Positions 40,779 to 50,047 are shown, numbered from the stretch's first letter. The stretch: DNA of 64,000 nt from Planctomycetaceae bacterium (GCA_002723275.1 PBNZ01000002.1:369745-433744), one strand, 5' to 3'. Notes: generated by a model not told the origin, from the letters alone. Numbers and translations: made by a program.

Positions 40779-43151
40779 TCAACCTTGCGTTTGCCGACTG
40801 ATATGGCGCGAGGTCCAGAGTCGACCGATGCAGTGGCACCGTTGGACGATTTCCCGATCGGTGCAAGGCCATTGTTTTTCGGACGGGTGCATGGGCCGAT
40901 AGAGGGCCCAATCGGCCAGGGTCATGAGTGAGCGCAGTGACTCGGCTGCTTCCGGAGCTGCATTGCCGGCCATGGGCTCGTACCACTGACGCAATGTTCG
41001 AGCCTGTGGCCTGCTGTGACCGGCCATCCAACTACGCCATTCGAGCATCCGAATGGTCCAGAGGATTCGGCGGCGTGATGAGCCAAAGCTGACCGCCATC
41101 CAGAACGCATACGAGGCAAAGTCAAATACCGCCCGTCGGAAGACGATTAAGCCAATCCCGAAACCCAGCAGCGCGGTGGAAAGAAGAAGATTGGCTTGCA
41201 CCCATTTGAACATCGCACCTGTGGTTTTTGCGAGTTTTTGATTCCAGCTGAGTACAGTCAGAGGTGGCTCGTAGCCCGGTGTGGGTTCGATTGGAACCCA
41301 GGTGCGATCGTCGACACATACCTCTGCCCAGACGTGGGCGTCCTCGTCTTCGACGATTGTTTGTCGGCTCTGTCGATCGTAATCCTGCGGATCCGCATAG
41401 AACCCTGAGACGACACGGGTGGGGTATCCGAGCATTCGCAGCATCACGGCCGCGGTTGAGGCGAACATATAGTCGGGACCACGACGAGCTGCGAGAAAAT
41501 GACTTACCGTATCTTCGCAGTCTTCGGGAGCGGTCGCCTGAGGATCATGCTCAAAATCCGTTCGCAGGTGTTCGACGACGGCTTCGACCTGCCGCCAGCC
41601 GGCGGGAACATCCATCGTCCAACGATGTGCGATTTCGGAAATGTGATCCTGCTCCACTGGGTCCGGCAGAGCAAGATACGAGGACATTTCCTCTCCGGCA
41701 GAAAATTTTATTGGTTGTCTGTCGCGCAGCGGTGTCAGGTTCATGCGATGCGAGTTTAAATTGACAACCGTTAGTTGCGGCACGAATTCACGGCCGCGCA
41801 TCTCCAGGATTCCATCGTCAGTCCAACCAAAGAAGTCGGGCCGATCGACACGATCGATGTGCCACGCATTCAACTGGGCAGGCGACGGAATGCGTATCGT
41901 CCGAAGATTGATGATCTTCACGGCGTGTTGGTCGGTGCCAGAGAAGATTGGGTAGCTGCAGCTCCGGGGCGCCACAATCCATGGCTCGCCGTCAACGTTT
42001 TTCATGCTCATCTTGGGACCGATTGTATCTTCCTGGTGGGAAGACCATTCGGTGCCATCAAAATGATCGTAGGTTGCCAAGGCGAGATGCAGTGGTGTCT
42101 TGCCGACAACATAGAACATAGCAGTCGCGTCACGATCTTTGAGTGATTCACGCCACCGCCGAGCTTTTCTCCGCACGGTCGAGAACTCGCGCCCCGATTG
42201 TTTCGATAGGGCTGGATCTTTTTCGAATTCAGTGGAGTCTTCAGGCCGGAGGGAAATTGCCTTCTGGCTCTTGCGCACCTTTTTAGGATCCCCGTACATG
42301 TCGTTGAAGACGTCATACAGACTGGGCAGCTCCGATTCCAAAAACAGCTCCGACTCCACCGCTCCAAAGGTCATCGCCTGATCCTTCGCGGCCACCAGCA
42401 TATCGCCGTCACCCACGCCTGCGCGAGCGTAAGGATCGGACCCGCGATTACCGCCGGAGCTTGGCATGAATCCAGGCAGCACGAACGTATCCGAGCTGAC
42501 CGTCAAACTGGCGAGCGCCACGCCACCCGTCAACACGAAAAGCGTGGCCAAAACCGCGCCGGCGCGAACCGGGACTTGGCGCGTCGTTTCGGCGGCGAAG
42601 CGACCCTGGAGCCGATCCCAATAGGCATTCATCAGCCACCACATTCCCGCGATTCCGAACAGGGCGGCAAGAACATAGGCCACGCGACTTGCCGTGATGA
42701 TGATGATAAATAACACGAGAAATCCGCTGAGCAGGAACGAGATTTCTCCGGCACGTCGCCATTGCGCCAGTACCGCCGCACCAAGGGCAGCATTCTGCAT
42801 GCACAGCAGCATGATAATCTCAGCAGTATCCCCTGCTCCGAACAACGGCCGCGATACAAATTGCACGAGAATCGGAAGGACGATTAGCAATGCCAACAGT
42901 GCCTGCAAGGATCCTGGCATATTCATGTTTCCGCCAGGAAAACGCCGACTCATCCTGAAGAGTAGCGTCACGCAGAGGATGACCAATCCAAGCTCAGCAA
43001 AAACGAGACCTAAGTGTGATTGCGTCTCGAACCGAAAGCACTGCGTGATCCCGGCGGCCAGAATTGCGAGCACGACACTTGTCACACGTTGGTTGCGTGA
43101 AGTGGCATCGCAATCGATGGGTTTGTATTCAGACGGTGCGCCAGACGTCAT
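40779..43151 (-). CDS. Membrane transglutaminase-like (TgpA-type) protein with altered catalytic site
   Basis: ATG 43151 follows AAAGGA and overlaps the DUF58 gene by 23 bases. The 790-residue product has an N-terminal bundle of membrane helices (about 20-215), an extracytoplasmic transglutaminase-like core (about 510-630), another helix near 655-680 and a cytosolic tail. The core keeps the family's shape (FASTAAVMLRMLGYPTRVVS, HVWAEVCVDD). The triad is not canonical. Where active members read GDCEHFA this one reads GPDYMFA (Asp for Cys, residue about 558). The final DPT is EPT (about 622), while the His in DAHVWAEV is kept (about 604). It may bind rather than cleave or cross-link. Confidence 0.88.
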   Translation of the reverse strand: MTSGAPSEYKPIDCDATSRNQRVTSVVLAILAAGITQCFRFETQSHLGLVFAELGLVILCVTLLFRMSRRFPGGNMNMPGSLQALLALLIVLPILVQFVSRPLFGAGDTAEIIMLLCMQNAALGAAVLAQWRRAGEISFLLSGFLVLFIIIITASRVAYVLAALFGIAGMWWLMNAYWDRLQGRFAAETTRQVPVRAGAVLATLFVLTGGVALASLTVSSDTFVLPGFMPSSGGNRGSDPYARAGVGDGDMLVAAKDQAMTFGAVESELFLESELPSLYDVFNDMYGDPKKVRKSQKAISLRPEDSTEFEKDPALSKQSGREFSTVRRKARRWRESLKDRDATAMFYVVGKTPLHLALATYDHFDGTEWSSHQEDTIGPKMSMKNVDGEPWIVAPRSCSYPIFSGTDQHAVKIINLRTIRIPSPAQLNAWHIDRVDRPDFFGWTDDGILEMRGREFVPQLTVVNLNSHRMNLTPLRDRQPIKFSAGEEMSSYLALPDPVEQDHISEIAHRWTMDVPAGWRQVEAVVEHLRTDFEHDPQATAPEDCEDTVSHFLAARRGPDYMFASTAAVMLRMLGYPTRVVSGFYADPQDYDRQSRQTIVEDEDAHVWAEVCVDDRTWVPIEPTPGYEPPLTVLSWNQKLAKTTGAMFKWVQANLLLSTALLGFGIGLIVFRRAVFDFASYAFWMAVSFGSSRRRILWTIRMLEWRSWMAGHSRPQARTLRQWYEPMAGNAAPEAAESLRSLMTLADWALYRPMHPSEKQWPCTDREIVQRCHCIGRLWTSRHISRQTQG

Positions 43152-44454
43152 GGCATATCCTTTCCCACTGACTACGTAACGCGCCGGCTGCTTGATGCGG
43201 ACCGGGAATCTCGATCCAGGACGGTTGCGAGGAAGTGGTGATGGGAGATGGGAAAGGTTGTTCTCGATCAGCTGCTTCAAAACCATCCGTGTGCAGAATG
43301 ACCAATCGCGTCGAGTTGGCAGATCCGTTTTGGTGGAGCGAATCGACGCCTCGATCGGTTGTTACAAGAATCGAGAGTAGATTTGCATTTGACGCAGTGA
43401 GCCGTAGTGGCGCCTTGCCGTCGGACGGTTCTGGCTCAAGACGCGCAAGACAATCGAGGAGACGTTGGATCCCCGCCGGCCCGGCTTCAGCGACGAGACA
43501 TCGTGTTCCGAACATGCACTCCACGCGTGAGTTGTGAGCATGAAACTGTCTGCACAAAGTTGCGCCGATACGGATGGCCCATTCCAATGAACCTCGCGTG
43601 ATGCTCCCGCGATGGAATGTCGTTCGAGTGTCGATCGTCACTCGCACTGTTCGTCGAGCCGTGGCCTGACCCTCGCAGACGATTAACTGGTCGTGGCGCG
43701 CTGTCAGCGGCCAGTGAACTTTTCGCAAAGAATCGCCACGTCGATACGGGCGAACGCCCAGCACGTCGCCTTCATTTCCCGTATTGTTACTAAGCATGCC
43801 GGCCACCGTAAAATCTTGGCCATAAACCGGTGGAACCGAATCGAGATCGATCATTTTTGGCCACACGATCAGTTCACTGACCACTTCGATCGGGCGCCGA
43901 GCGTGCCAAATGCCAAATGGGAATCCCATGGCCAAGACCGGCCGATCCGCAGGATAAACTCCTCGACGCGGTGGCTCAAATGTCCAGTAGTATGAGTTCT
44001 TGGACCAGCCGGGAATTCGTGCGAGGGCCACAGCCGTCGGGTTGCCGCTCCCGTCGGCTTCTGCGAAGAAGCCGCGTTCAATGGCCAGTCCTCGCACGGG
44101 CCATGGCCAACGGTTCACGACATCGAGCCGAACGGAAACGGACTGGCCTTCCTGGATTCGCGATTTGACGAAGCGAAGCCGGCAGGCCAGTCCCTGAATC
44201 TCGATCCACGGCCAGAGTACACCCACCAGCATGAATGCCATAATTGCCGCAAACATGATCATCGCCTGTGGCTCGAGAGTCAGGCCAATCAACAGACACG
44301 CACCTGCGGCGATGACGAACCAGCCAATCGGTTGTTTGAGCCAATACACATAGCGGTTGGCCCATGGGCAAAAATCATGATTCAACGTGGCACTTATTCC
44401 GCGCAGTCCCTTTGACCACACGGTAGCTCCGTCTCTCCTGCGATTGCCGCTCAT
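43129..44454 (-). CDS. DUF58 protein
   Basis: ATG 44454 follows AAGGAG with seven bases of spacing and overlaps the upstream stop as ATGA, a sign of translational coupling. The 441-residue product has two N-terminal membrane helices (GWFVIAAGACLLIGL and AIMAFMLVGVLWPWI). The DUF58 signature is GVRPYRRGDSLRKVHWPLTA, and a von Willebrand-A-like C-terminal domain includes VTIDTRTTF. DUF58 proteins usually sit with MoxR-type ATPases and TgpA-type transglutaminases in envelope-maturation operons. Here the transglutaminase-like partner is present and no MoxR gene is seen. Confidence 0.92.
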   Translation of the reverse strand: MSGNRRRDGATVWSKGLRGISATLNHDFCPWANRYVYWLKQPIGWFVIAAGACLLIGLTLEPQAMIMFAAIMAFMLVGVLWPWIEIQGLACRLRFVKSRIQEGQSVSVRLDVVNRWPWPVRGLAIERGFFAEADGSGNPTAVALARIPGWSKNSYYWTFEPPRRGVYPADRPVLAMGFPFGIWHARRPIEVVSELIVWPKMIDLDSVPPVYGQDFTVAGMLSNNTGNEGDVLGVRPYRRGDSLRKVHWPLTARHDQLIVCEGQATARRTVRVTIDTRTTFHRGSITRGSLEWAIRIGATLCRQFHAHNSRVECMFGTRCLVAEAGPAGIQRLLDCLARLEPEPSDGKAPLRLTASNANLLSILVTTDRGVDSLHQNGSANSTRLVILHTDGFEAADREQPFPSPITTSSQPSWIEIPGPHQAAGALRSQWERICHDVWRTV

Positions 44455-45785
44455 GATGGAACTCCTTCTCCAAGTTCCAAATTGATGAGGTTGGCCACTC
44501 GGGATTTGCGGGACAACAGGCGAGCCAAGGTGCAGGTAGCAACAACCCCAACACATGACATCGAAATCGAGACAACGCTTGAGTGCGGTCCCGGCCAAAG
44601 TGGCCAGTCAGTGAGCGAGCTCCAAAGGCAGATGTGAAGGATCGTCGCCAACAATATCCATCCGCTCGCCGGCATGTTGGTGATTTGCGGCCAACGTCTT
44701 GCAATCACGACCGCACAGATGAGAAACAAAGCGGTGAACACGGCTATGGATAGCGCCGCCTGCCACCCTAAATAGACGCCCACCAGAATCATGCTTGCCG
44801 TTTCAGGGGCATACCGGCGCTGGCTTTTCGCGGTTTGAGTGTTCGAGAACATCGCAGTCTTGAGAACAGTCCCGAGACATGCTCCTACGACCAGACCTGC
44901 CAGGGTTGTGTCGATGCGTTCCAGCCAGGACCAGTGTGCGAGCCAATCCGGATAGTGTTTCAGCCAGGCCACGGGTTGGAGAGTCGGCGAGATAGCGGCA
45001 ACCAAAGCACCCAAGCCAAGGCCCGTGAGAACCAGCCGCCTCGGGATACGAGCTCGCTCCCATTGGATCAGGCTCATCACGAGCAAAAAGCAGAGCAGCG
45101 TCATGTGGTAGGCATACGTGCCTACGACGTCCCACTTGGGGTAGAAGATAATCCACACAAACCCGTCGTGGAAATAATGTCTTTTGAAGGGGACGTTGGC
45201 GCAACCTGAAAGGAGTTCCACAAAGAGAAGGAGCAGAAAGATACCGGCCGTCAAAGCTTCCACGAATGGGTATCGAGGAGAGATCTCTACGTGGCATGTT
45301 CGACAACGACCACCCAGGGTAAACCACGCCAGGATCGGAATGAGGTCCCACCGTCTAATTCGTGCGTTGCAGGAAGAGCAACGCGATGATCCACTGATGG
45401 ATGTTCCCTGGTTCATCCGACCGGCGACGACGTTTAGAAAGCTGCCGAGGCTTGCGCCCACGGCAAAAATCCAGAAGACGACGAAGAACTCGGAAGAACG
45501 GAGACGTATGCTCTCGCCCAGGGTCAATTCTTCCAAGACGGGACCTTGATCAACAGGTTGCCAGGCGTCGATCGCGCTCCTCGCAATCGGAAAGATGAAC
45601 ATGTAGGTTACCGAGGCGCCGAGCAGAATACTCCAGATCGCGACAATCCTCCAACGGTACCGAGTTCGAGGAACCGCGTCGTGTGAATGCGATTCTGAGC
45701 TTGAAGTACCCGTCGTATCGACGACATCGTCCTTCGATTCTCTCACGATGGATTCACTTTCTAGATCGTGATTCCTGGAATTCAC
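44451..45785 (-). CDS. Prepilin-peptidase-like membrane protein with altered catalytic aspartates
   Basis: Starts at GTG 45785 inside the previous stop (GTGA overlap). The 444-residue product has the A24-family plan. A membrane helix comes first, then GASLGSFLNVVAGRMNQG and a zinc-type cytosolic loop with two CxxC pairs (CSSC and CRTC around IRRWDLIPILAW). About eight further helices follow. Active members need an Asp in 'LIDxxxxxIP' and another in 'GGGDVK'. Here these read LIQWERARIP (Gln, residue about 239) and YAPETAS (Glu, about 326), although the LGWQAAL tail of the second motif is intact. It may be a non-proteolytic relative. Confidence 0.85.
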   Translation of the reverse strand: MNSRNHDLESESIVRESKDDVVDTTGTSSSESHSHDAVPRTRYRWRIVAIWSILLGASVTYMFIFPIARSAIDAWQPVDQGPVLEELTLGESIRLRSSEFFVVFWIFAVGASLGSFLNVVAGRMNQGTSISGSSRCSSCNARIRRWDLIPILAWFTLGGRCRTCHVEISPRYPFVEALTAGIFLLLLFVELLSGCANVPFKRHYFHDGFVWIIFYPKWDVVGTYAYHMTLLCFLLVMSLIQWERARIPRRLVLTGLGLGALVAAISPTLQPVAWLKHYPDWLAHWSWLERIDTTLAGLVVGACLGTVLKTAMFSNTQTAKSQRRYAPETASMILVGVYLGWQAALSIAVFTALFLICAVVIARRWPQITNMPASGWILLATILHICLWSSLTDWPLWPGPHSSVVSISMSCVGVVATCTLARLLSRKSRVANLINLELGEGVPS

Positions 45786-46312
45786 CGGTGCACCTTTCCG
45801 CTCGCCGGCAGATCCCGTGAGAGACGTGTTGGATTTAATTGCCTGCGCCCGGAAAAAGTTAGGTCAAGAACGTCTGCCAGAATTAGCGTAATGAGCATGC
45901 CAATATGAATCTGTAAAGCATATCGGCACGTCTCCGCCAACACGTGTTGTGGCGGTGGGGAGAGCAGATTTTGCGTTGCGAAAAGTATCGCCAGAAGTCC
46001 GATTGAGATACAGATGGAAAGCACATGGGACCGCAGGCCTCCAAGCACTCGTACGACAATCCAACCGGATGACACGATGAGGATCCAACCGACCGCTATT
46101 TGAATGAGCGGCAGCCAATAGATTGCACTGACAACAACCGTCGCTAGACACAAGAGTCGAATCAGTTCCGATGGGATTGTTCCAGTCGCCGGGACTGCTG
46201 TTGATTCTTGTGCCGTTGTCTCATGTGCTGTCTGCGACACTCTCGTCGTCGCAGGTGGCATTCGAACCTGGGCCGAACAAATCGCTTCGCGTTTTACGTT
46301 CTTGGTATCCAT
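45782..46312 (-). CDS. Small polytopic membrane protein, first gene of the operon
   Basis: The 176-residue product has a polar, Thr-rich cytosolic start of about 45 residues. About four hydrophobic segments follow (LLCLATVVVSAIYWLPLI, IAVGWILIVSSGWIVV, SICISIGLLAILFA, HIGMLITLILADVLDL), and the tail is basic. I recognise no family. Its last codon overlaps the start of the prepilin-peptidase-like gene by four bases (GTGA), so the two are translationally coupled. That makes it the leader of the four-gene operon 46312-40779. Confidence 0.75.
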   Translation of the reverse strand: MDTKNVKREAICSAQVRMPPATTRVSQTAHETTAQESTAVPATGTIPSELIRLLCLATVVVSAIYWLPLIQIAVGWILIVSSGWIVVRVLGGLRSHVLSICISIGLLAILFATQNLLSPPPQHVLAETCRYALQIHIGMLITLILADVLDLTFSGRRQLNPTRLSRDLPASGKVHR

Positions 46313-46497
46313 AGTACGAATTCGGCAGCGCGGGCAGGGTCGACGAAACCAGTCTGAAGAAAATACCCGGGAGCATGTCCCGACAAAACGACCCGCAAGA
46401 ACTCAGCGCCATCCGGTCGATTGCGTTTTCAGTTTTTCAAAAGTGGAGGGGAAGCGTATGAGAACAGTTGAGTCAAATATACACCTGCACTTTCCTG

Positions 46498-46586
46498 TGC
46501 AAAATATTATAATTGCAACCGGATTGCAAGTAACTGCCATATGTGTCACCATTGAGAGATGTTCGTACATGCAATGCAATTGCAAA
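46498..46586. promoter_or_regulatory. TGCAA/TTGCA operator-like cluster before the Fur-family gene
   Basis: TGCAA-(10)-TTGCA spans 46498-46517, TTGCAA is at 46524-46529, and TGCAATTGCA at 46575-46584 is nested in overlapping copies of TGCAAT (46570, 46575). The decamer is identical to the one at 36527. The cluster lies 65-150 bases before the regulator gene, as expected for autoregulation, and also 185 bases before the divergent membrane operon. Confidence 0.65.
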
Positions 46587-46650
46587 TGTGTGTTTTGCTG
46601 ACTATATTAAATATCTGACAGTTAACCTGTAGAGTGGAGTCGCCTGGAGC

Positions 46651-47088
46651 ATGAATGGCACTGAAACAGACACCGCTTGGGCAAAGCAGGCGCTTCGAGA
46701 TGTGACCCTGCGTGCTACCGCTGCGCGGGTAGCCGTCCTGAAGCTACTCGCGTCCAAAGGGGTTCCGATGAGCCATTCGGAGGTTGTTGAATCGCTCGCC
46801 GAGTTTGGGTTTGATCAATCGACGTTGTTTCGCTGTCTGAACGAAATGGCTCATGCTGGCCTGCTGTCCCGACTTGACCTTGGTGATCACACGAGACGTT
46901 TTGAACTGAAAAAATCGAGTGACGAAGCTGAGTTCACCCACGCTCATTTCATGTGTGTCGATTGCGGCGAACTTCAGTGTATGGATGATTACTCGTTGCA
47001 GATTACTCCATCGCGAGGCCCCCGGCGGAACAACCTGGGTACGATCACCGAAATTATGATTCGCGGCCACTGCGGTCAATGTAATTGA
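46651..47088 (+). CDS. Fur-family metalloregulator, Zur-like
   Basis: The 145-residue product has the Fur winged helix: LRATAARVAVLKLLASKG, the recognition region SHSEVVESLAEFGFDQSTLF and RCLNEMAHAGLLSRL. The dimerisation domain follows, with the metal block EFTHAHFMCVDCGELQC. Structural zinc would be held by Cys102/Cys105 and by Cys141/Cys144 in GHCGQC at the very C-terminus. The two CxxC pairs and the COG0523, ZIP and ZnuA-like neighbours favour a zinc regulator over Fur, PerR or Mur. That choice is an inference. Palindromic sites upstream suggest it controls itself. Confidence 0.88.
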   Translation: MNGTETDTAWAKQALRDVTLRATAARVAVLKLLASKGVPMSHSEVVESLAEFGFDQSTLFRCLNEMAHAGLLSRLDLGDHTRRFELKKSSDEAEFTHAHFMCVDCGELQCMDDYSLQITPSRGPRRNNLGTITEIMIRGHCGQCN

Positions 47089-47240
47089 AATTCGCCTCGT
47101 CTGCGAAGATTTGCGGAGTATCCCCCGGTGGCTGACTGCGTGGTGAAACGATTCTAAAACGCGCCAAGCGCTACGTCGCGCGTTACAATTGCCGTCAAAT
47201 GCATTGACGACCACTACCGCACTCACAGGGAGTCGCTGCT

Positions 47241-48788
47241 ATGCTCCGCCCATGTTTTCCGTGCAAACGACGTTGTCACCTGTTTTGGGGTTCGTTGGTT
47301 CTGTTCTGGATGGTCGCTGTAATGGTTTCCGCAGAACCGGCGGTTGCCGAGATGCAGGCGGGCGCGGCCAAAGTTGATATTACGTTTCCTGGCGAGCCAT
47401 TTAATGATCGGCTGCATGCGCGCGCTTTGGTGCTCAAAAACGAGTCGACCGCGATCGTCGTCATTTCGCTTGATGTCGTTTCACTCGGCGAGATCGGTTA
47501 CATCAGCAACGATTTCGCGCCCAGCGTTCGAGCTCAAATTGAAAAGGAACTGGGTGTACCTGTTGCCAATATCATCATCAACACGAGCCACTGCCACGGC
47601 AAACCGGCCCAAGATACCGATCAGCGCACGTTGCGGGCGGTTCGGCAAGCCGCCAAGAAACTCCAGCCCGTAAAGATTGGGATTGGTACAGGGCATGAGA
47701 ATCGAATTCAACAGAATCGGCGTCTGATTCTCAGGAGCGGCAAGGAGATTGACGAGCGCCGCGCCTATTCGCTCCCAGCCGACGAAGAAGTTGCCGACGT
47801 TGGCCCCATCGATTCCGAGATTGGAGTCGTTCGTATCGACGACCGTAACGGCGTTCCCGTGGCAGTGCTCTACAACTTCGCCATGCACCCGATTATGGGA
47901 ACCCCGAACGGCTTAAACACGGCCGACGTCACGGGCTTTTCTTCTGCGGTGATCGAAGACAATCTGGGGAATGGGGCGATTGCGCTTTTCTTGCAAGGTT
48001 GTGGCGGCGATATTAACCCGGCCGATTACAAGGATATTGATTCACCGCGCCATGCCGAGCCCGCGGGCAATATCCTTGGTTTGAGTACGCTCAAGGCGAT
48101 ACGGCAAATCCAAACTCACTTCGACGACCGACTGGTCGTACTTAACAAGACAATCGAGTTGCCCCGCGCGGATCTCGCTCAACGGATCGAACAGATGGAG
48201 TCTGAGCGACAACGGTTGCTCAATTCGATCGGTGGCACGACGCTCAATCTCCGCTCATTTCTTGACCTGACGATTCGACACAAGCTTTCGCCCGATTATC
48301 CGTCGAACTTCAAATATCGTTACTTGCACGACGAAAGGATCGAGGACAAGGATCAGGCATTGCACGATTCTTCAAATCGCCGACTGCTCCAGCAGTACGT
48401 GCGAAATATTTACACCATGGAGCAACTCTCGCGAATCAACACCAATTTGCAACTACTCAAGCAGCATCAGCAACGCAACCTCGCAGCGACAAAACGGATG
48501 ATCGATGCCGAGGTGACGGCGATTCGATTGGCCGACATGGCGATGATCACCTTTCCCGGCGAAGCGACGGTCCGCATCGGATTGAGCATTAAACAAAAAT
48601 CACCTTACCAACGAACTTTCATTTCGGCCTACACCAACGGCTATCTCTATTACGCCCCGACCGATGAACAGTTGCGCAACAATGTTGGCAACGCGCAGGA
48701 GGATAGTGATTGTCTGCTGGCCCCCGGTTGGCAAAAAATCTACGAGGCCAAGGCGCTGCAGATGCTCAAGCAACTGGGCGATCAATAG
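47241..48788 (+). CDS. Secreted neutral/alkaline ceramidase N-domain-like protein
   Basis: The 515-residue product follows AGGGAG and has a basic n-region and hydrophobic leader (FWGSLVLFWMVAVMVSAEPA). The body matches the neutral ceramidase amidase fold: MQAGAAKVDITFPGEPFND, a metal-site segment INTSHCHGKPAQD, a second LYNFAMHPIMG and GCGGDINPAD. In ceramidases these hold zinc and cleave the N-acyl bond. Planctomycete relatives are numerous and their substrates are unknown. The INTSHCHG block keeps both histidines. It is a single gene. Confidence 0.85.
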   Translation: MLRPCFPCKRRCHLFWGSLVLFWMVAVMVSAEPAVAEMQAGAAKVDITFPGEPFNDRLHARALVLKNESTAIVVISLDVVSLGEIGYISNDFAPSVRAQIEKELGVPVANIIINTSHCHGKPAQDTDQRTLRAVRQAAKKLQPVKIGIGTGHENRIQQNRRLILRSGKEIDERRAYSLPADEEVADVGPIDSEIGVVRIDDRNGVPVAVLYNFAMHPIMGTPNGLNTADVTGFSSAVIEDNLGNGAIALFLQGCGGDINPADYKDIDSPRHAEPAGNILGLSTLKAIRQIQTHFDDRLVVLNKTIELPRADLAQRIEQMESERQRLLNSIGGTTLNLRSFLDLTIRHKLSPDYPSNFKYRYLHDERIEDKDQALHDSSNRRLLQQYVRNIYTMEQLSRINTNLQLLKQHQQRNLAATKRMIDAEVTAIRLADMAMITFPGEATVRIGLSIKQKSPYQRTFISAYTNGYLYYAPTDEQLRNNVGNAQEDSDCLLAPGWQKIYEAKALQMLKQLGDQ

Positions 48789-49144
48789 GCGAGATAAGAA
48801 ACGGGGTAGCTCTGGAGCAAGCGAATCCATGAACGGTTTGACTTGACCAACCGCTCTATCAGCATGGAGTCGCTGGAAGTGTTGCTTCCAAGGATTATCT
48901 TTGCCAGTTATCAGCGGCACCTGATGGGGAATAAGTTTGGATGAGGCGAATAAACTGTTTTGCTCTGTTACAGACAGTGGTACAACTAGCAGAGCCAAGT
49001 AAAGTCAGCGATCAAAACTGAAGATGGCCCAGACTTTGAATTTGTAATTTCAAGCAATTCGTTAACGCATTGCTGAACTGACAACTCCAGGCGGCTCAGG
49101 TAAAATTTCCTTCATCGGAAACGCCAAGAATACAAAGGGAAGAC
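48789..49144. other. Intergenic spacer
   Basis: 356 bases with no supported gene or structure. It presumably holds the promoter of the Tat-exported isomerase-like gene, whose ATG follows AGGGAAGAC. Confidence 0.5.
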
Positions 49145-50047
49145 ATGATGAACGTCACGCGTCGACACTTCATTTCTCATACCAGTCAATTGGCTCTCGC
49201 CGGCGTCGCACTACCCGGCCTGGTACGCGCCAATAACATCGTGGACAGTTCCAAGTATGAAGTTGGTTTGAGTCAGTATTCATTGCGAAGCATGTTCGGC
49301 GATGGCACTCTCGATCCACTCGATTATCCTCAATACGCCGTCGATACCTTCGGCATCAAAGCGATTGATTTTTGGGAAGGTGGACTCCCCGCCGATCAAC
49401 TCAACAACAAAAACTACCTGACCAAACTCCGTCAACGTAGTGAAGATGCCGGGACAAAAACCTTTTTGCTGATGGCTGGAGCACTTGATGCCAACCCGGA
49501 GAAAGCAGAAGCAAGTCGACAGAATCTCCTGCCCTCCATTGATCGGACAGCAACCCTTGGCGCTCAATACATGCGTGTCTTTCTGCGAGCTCCAGGAGAA
49601 GACCAGGCAAGTGGGATCAAGGCAAGTGTCGAAGCGTTGAAGCCATTGGCTGATGCAGCAGCTAAAAAGGATGTCATGATCGTGATTGAACCTGGCGCTT
49701 CTAAATTAAGTCAGCGTGGAGCTTTTCTCGCCGAAGTCTGTAAACAACTGGATCACCCCGCCCTCAGACTGATGCCTGACTTTGGGAAACAGGTCAATAA
49801 TGTGTATGACGGTACAGAAGCCATGATGCCCTATACCGTCACCATTAGTTGCAAAATGCACAGCTTCGATGACAACGGCAAACAGCCTCACTTCGATTAC
49901 AACCGATTACTGAAGATCATTGATCGGGCAGGCTATCGCGGATTGCTGACAATCGAGTGGGAAGGCAGCAAGCTTGAGCCGGTACCAGGTATACTGGCTT
50001 CGAAAAAACTAATTCAAGAAGCGATTGCGAATTTGTCCAAAAGCTGA
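49145..50047 (+). CDS. Tat-exported sugar phosphate isomerase/epimerase-like TIM barrel
   Basis: The 300-residue product has a twin-arginine leader (NVTRRHFISHTSQLALAGVA). The AP-endonuclease/xylose-isomerase-type barrel follows: EVGLSQYSLRSMF, IKAIDFWEGG, QYMRVFLRAPG. The likely metal set is Glu in VMIVIEPG, Asp in LMPDFGK, His in CKMHSFDDNG and Glu in GLLTIEWEG. Family members isomerise or epimerise sugars and often occur as exported copies in planctomycetes, where they accompany glycan breakdown. The substrate is unknown. The tandem ATG-ATG allows a start one codon later. Confidence 0.9.
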   Translation: MMNVTRRHFISHTSQLALAGVALPGLVRANNIVDSSKYEVGLSQYSLRSMFGDGTLDPLDYPQYAVDTFGIKAIDFWEGGLPADQLNNKNYLTKLRQRSEDAGTKTFLLMAGALDANPEKAEASRQNLLPSIDRTATLGAQYMRVFLRAPGEDQASGIKASVEALKPLADAAAKKDVMIVIEPGASKLSQRGAFLAEVCKQLDHPALRLMPDFGKQVNNVYDGTEAMMPYTVTISCKMHSFDDNGKQPHFDYNRLLKIIDRAGYRGLLTIEWEGSKLEPVPGILASKKLIQEAIANLSKS

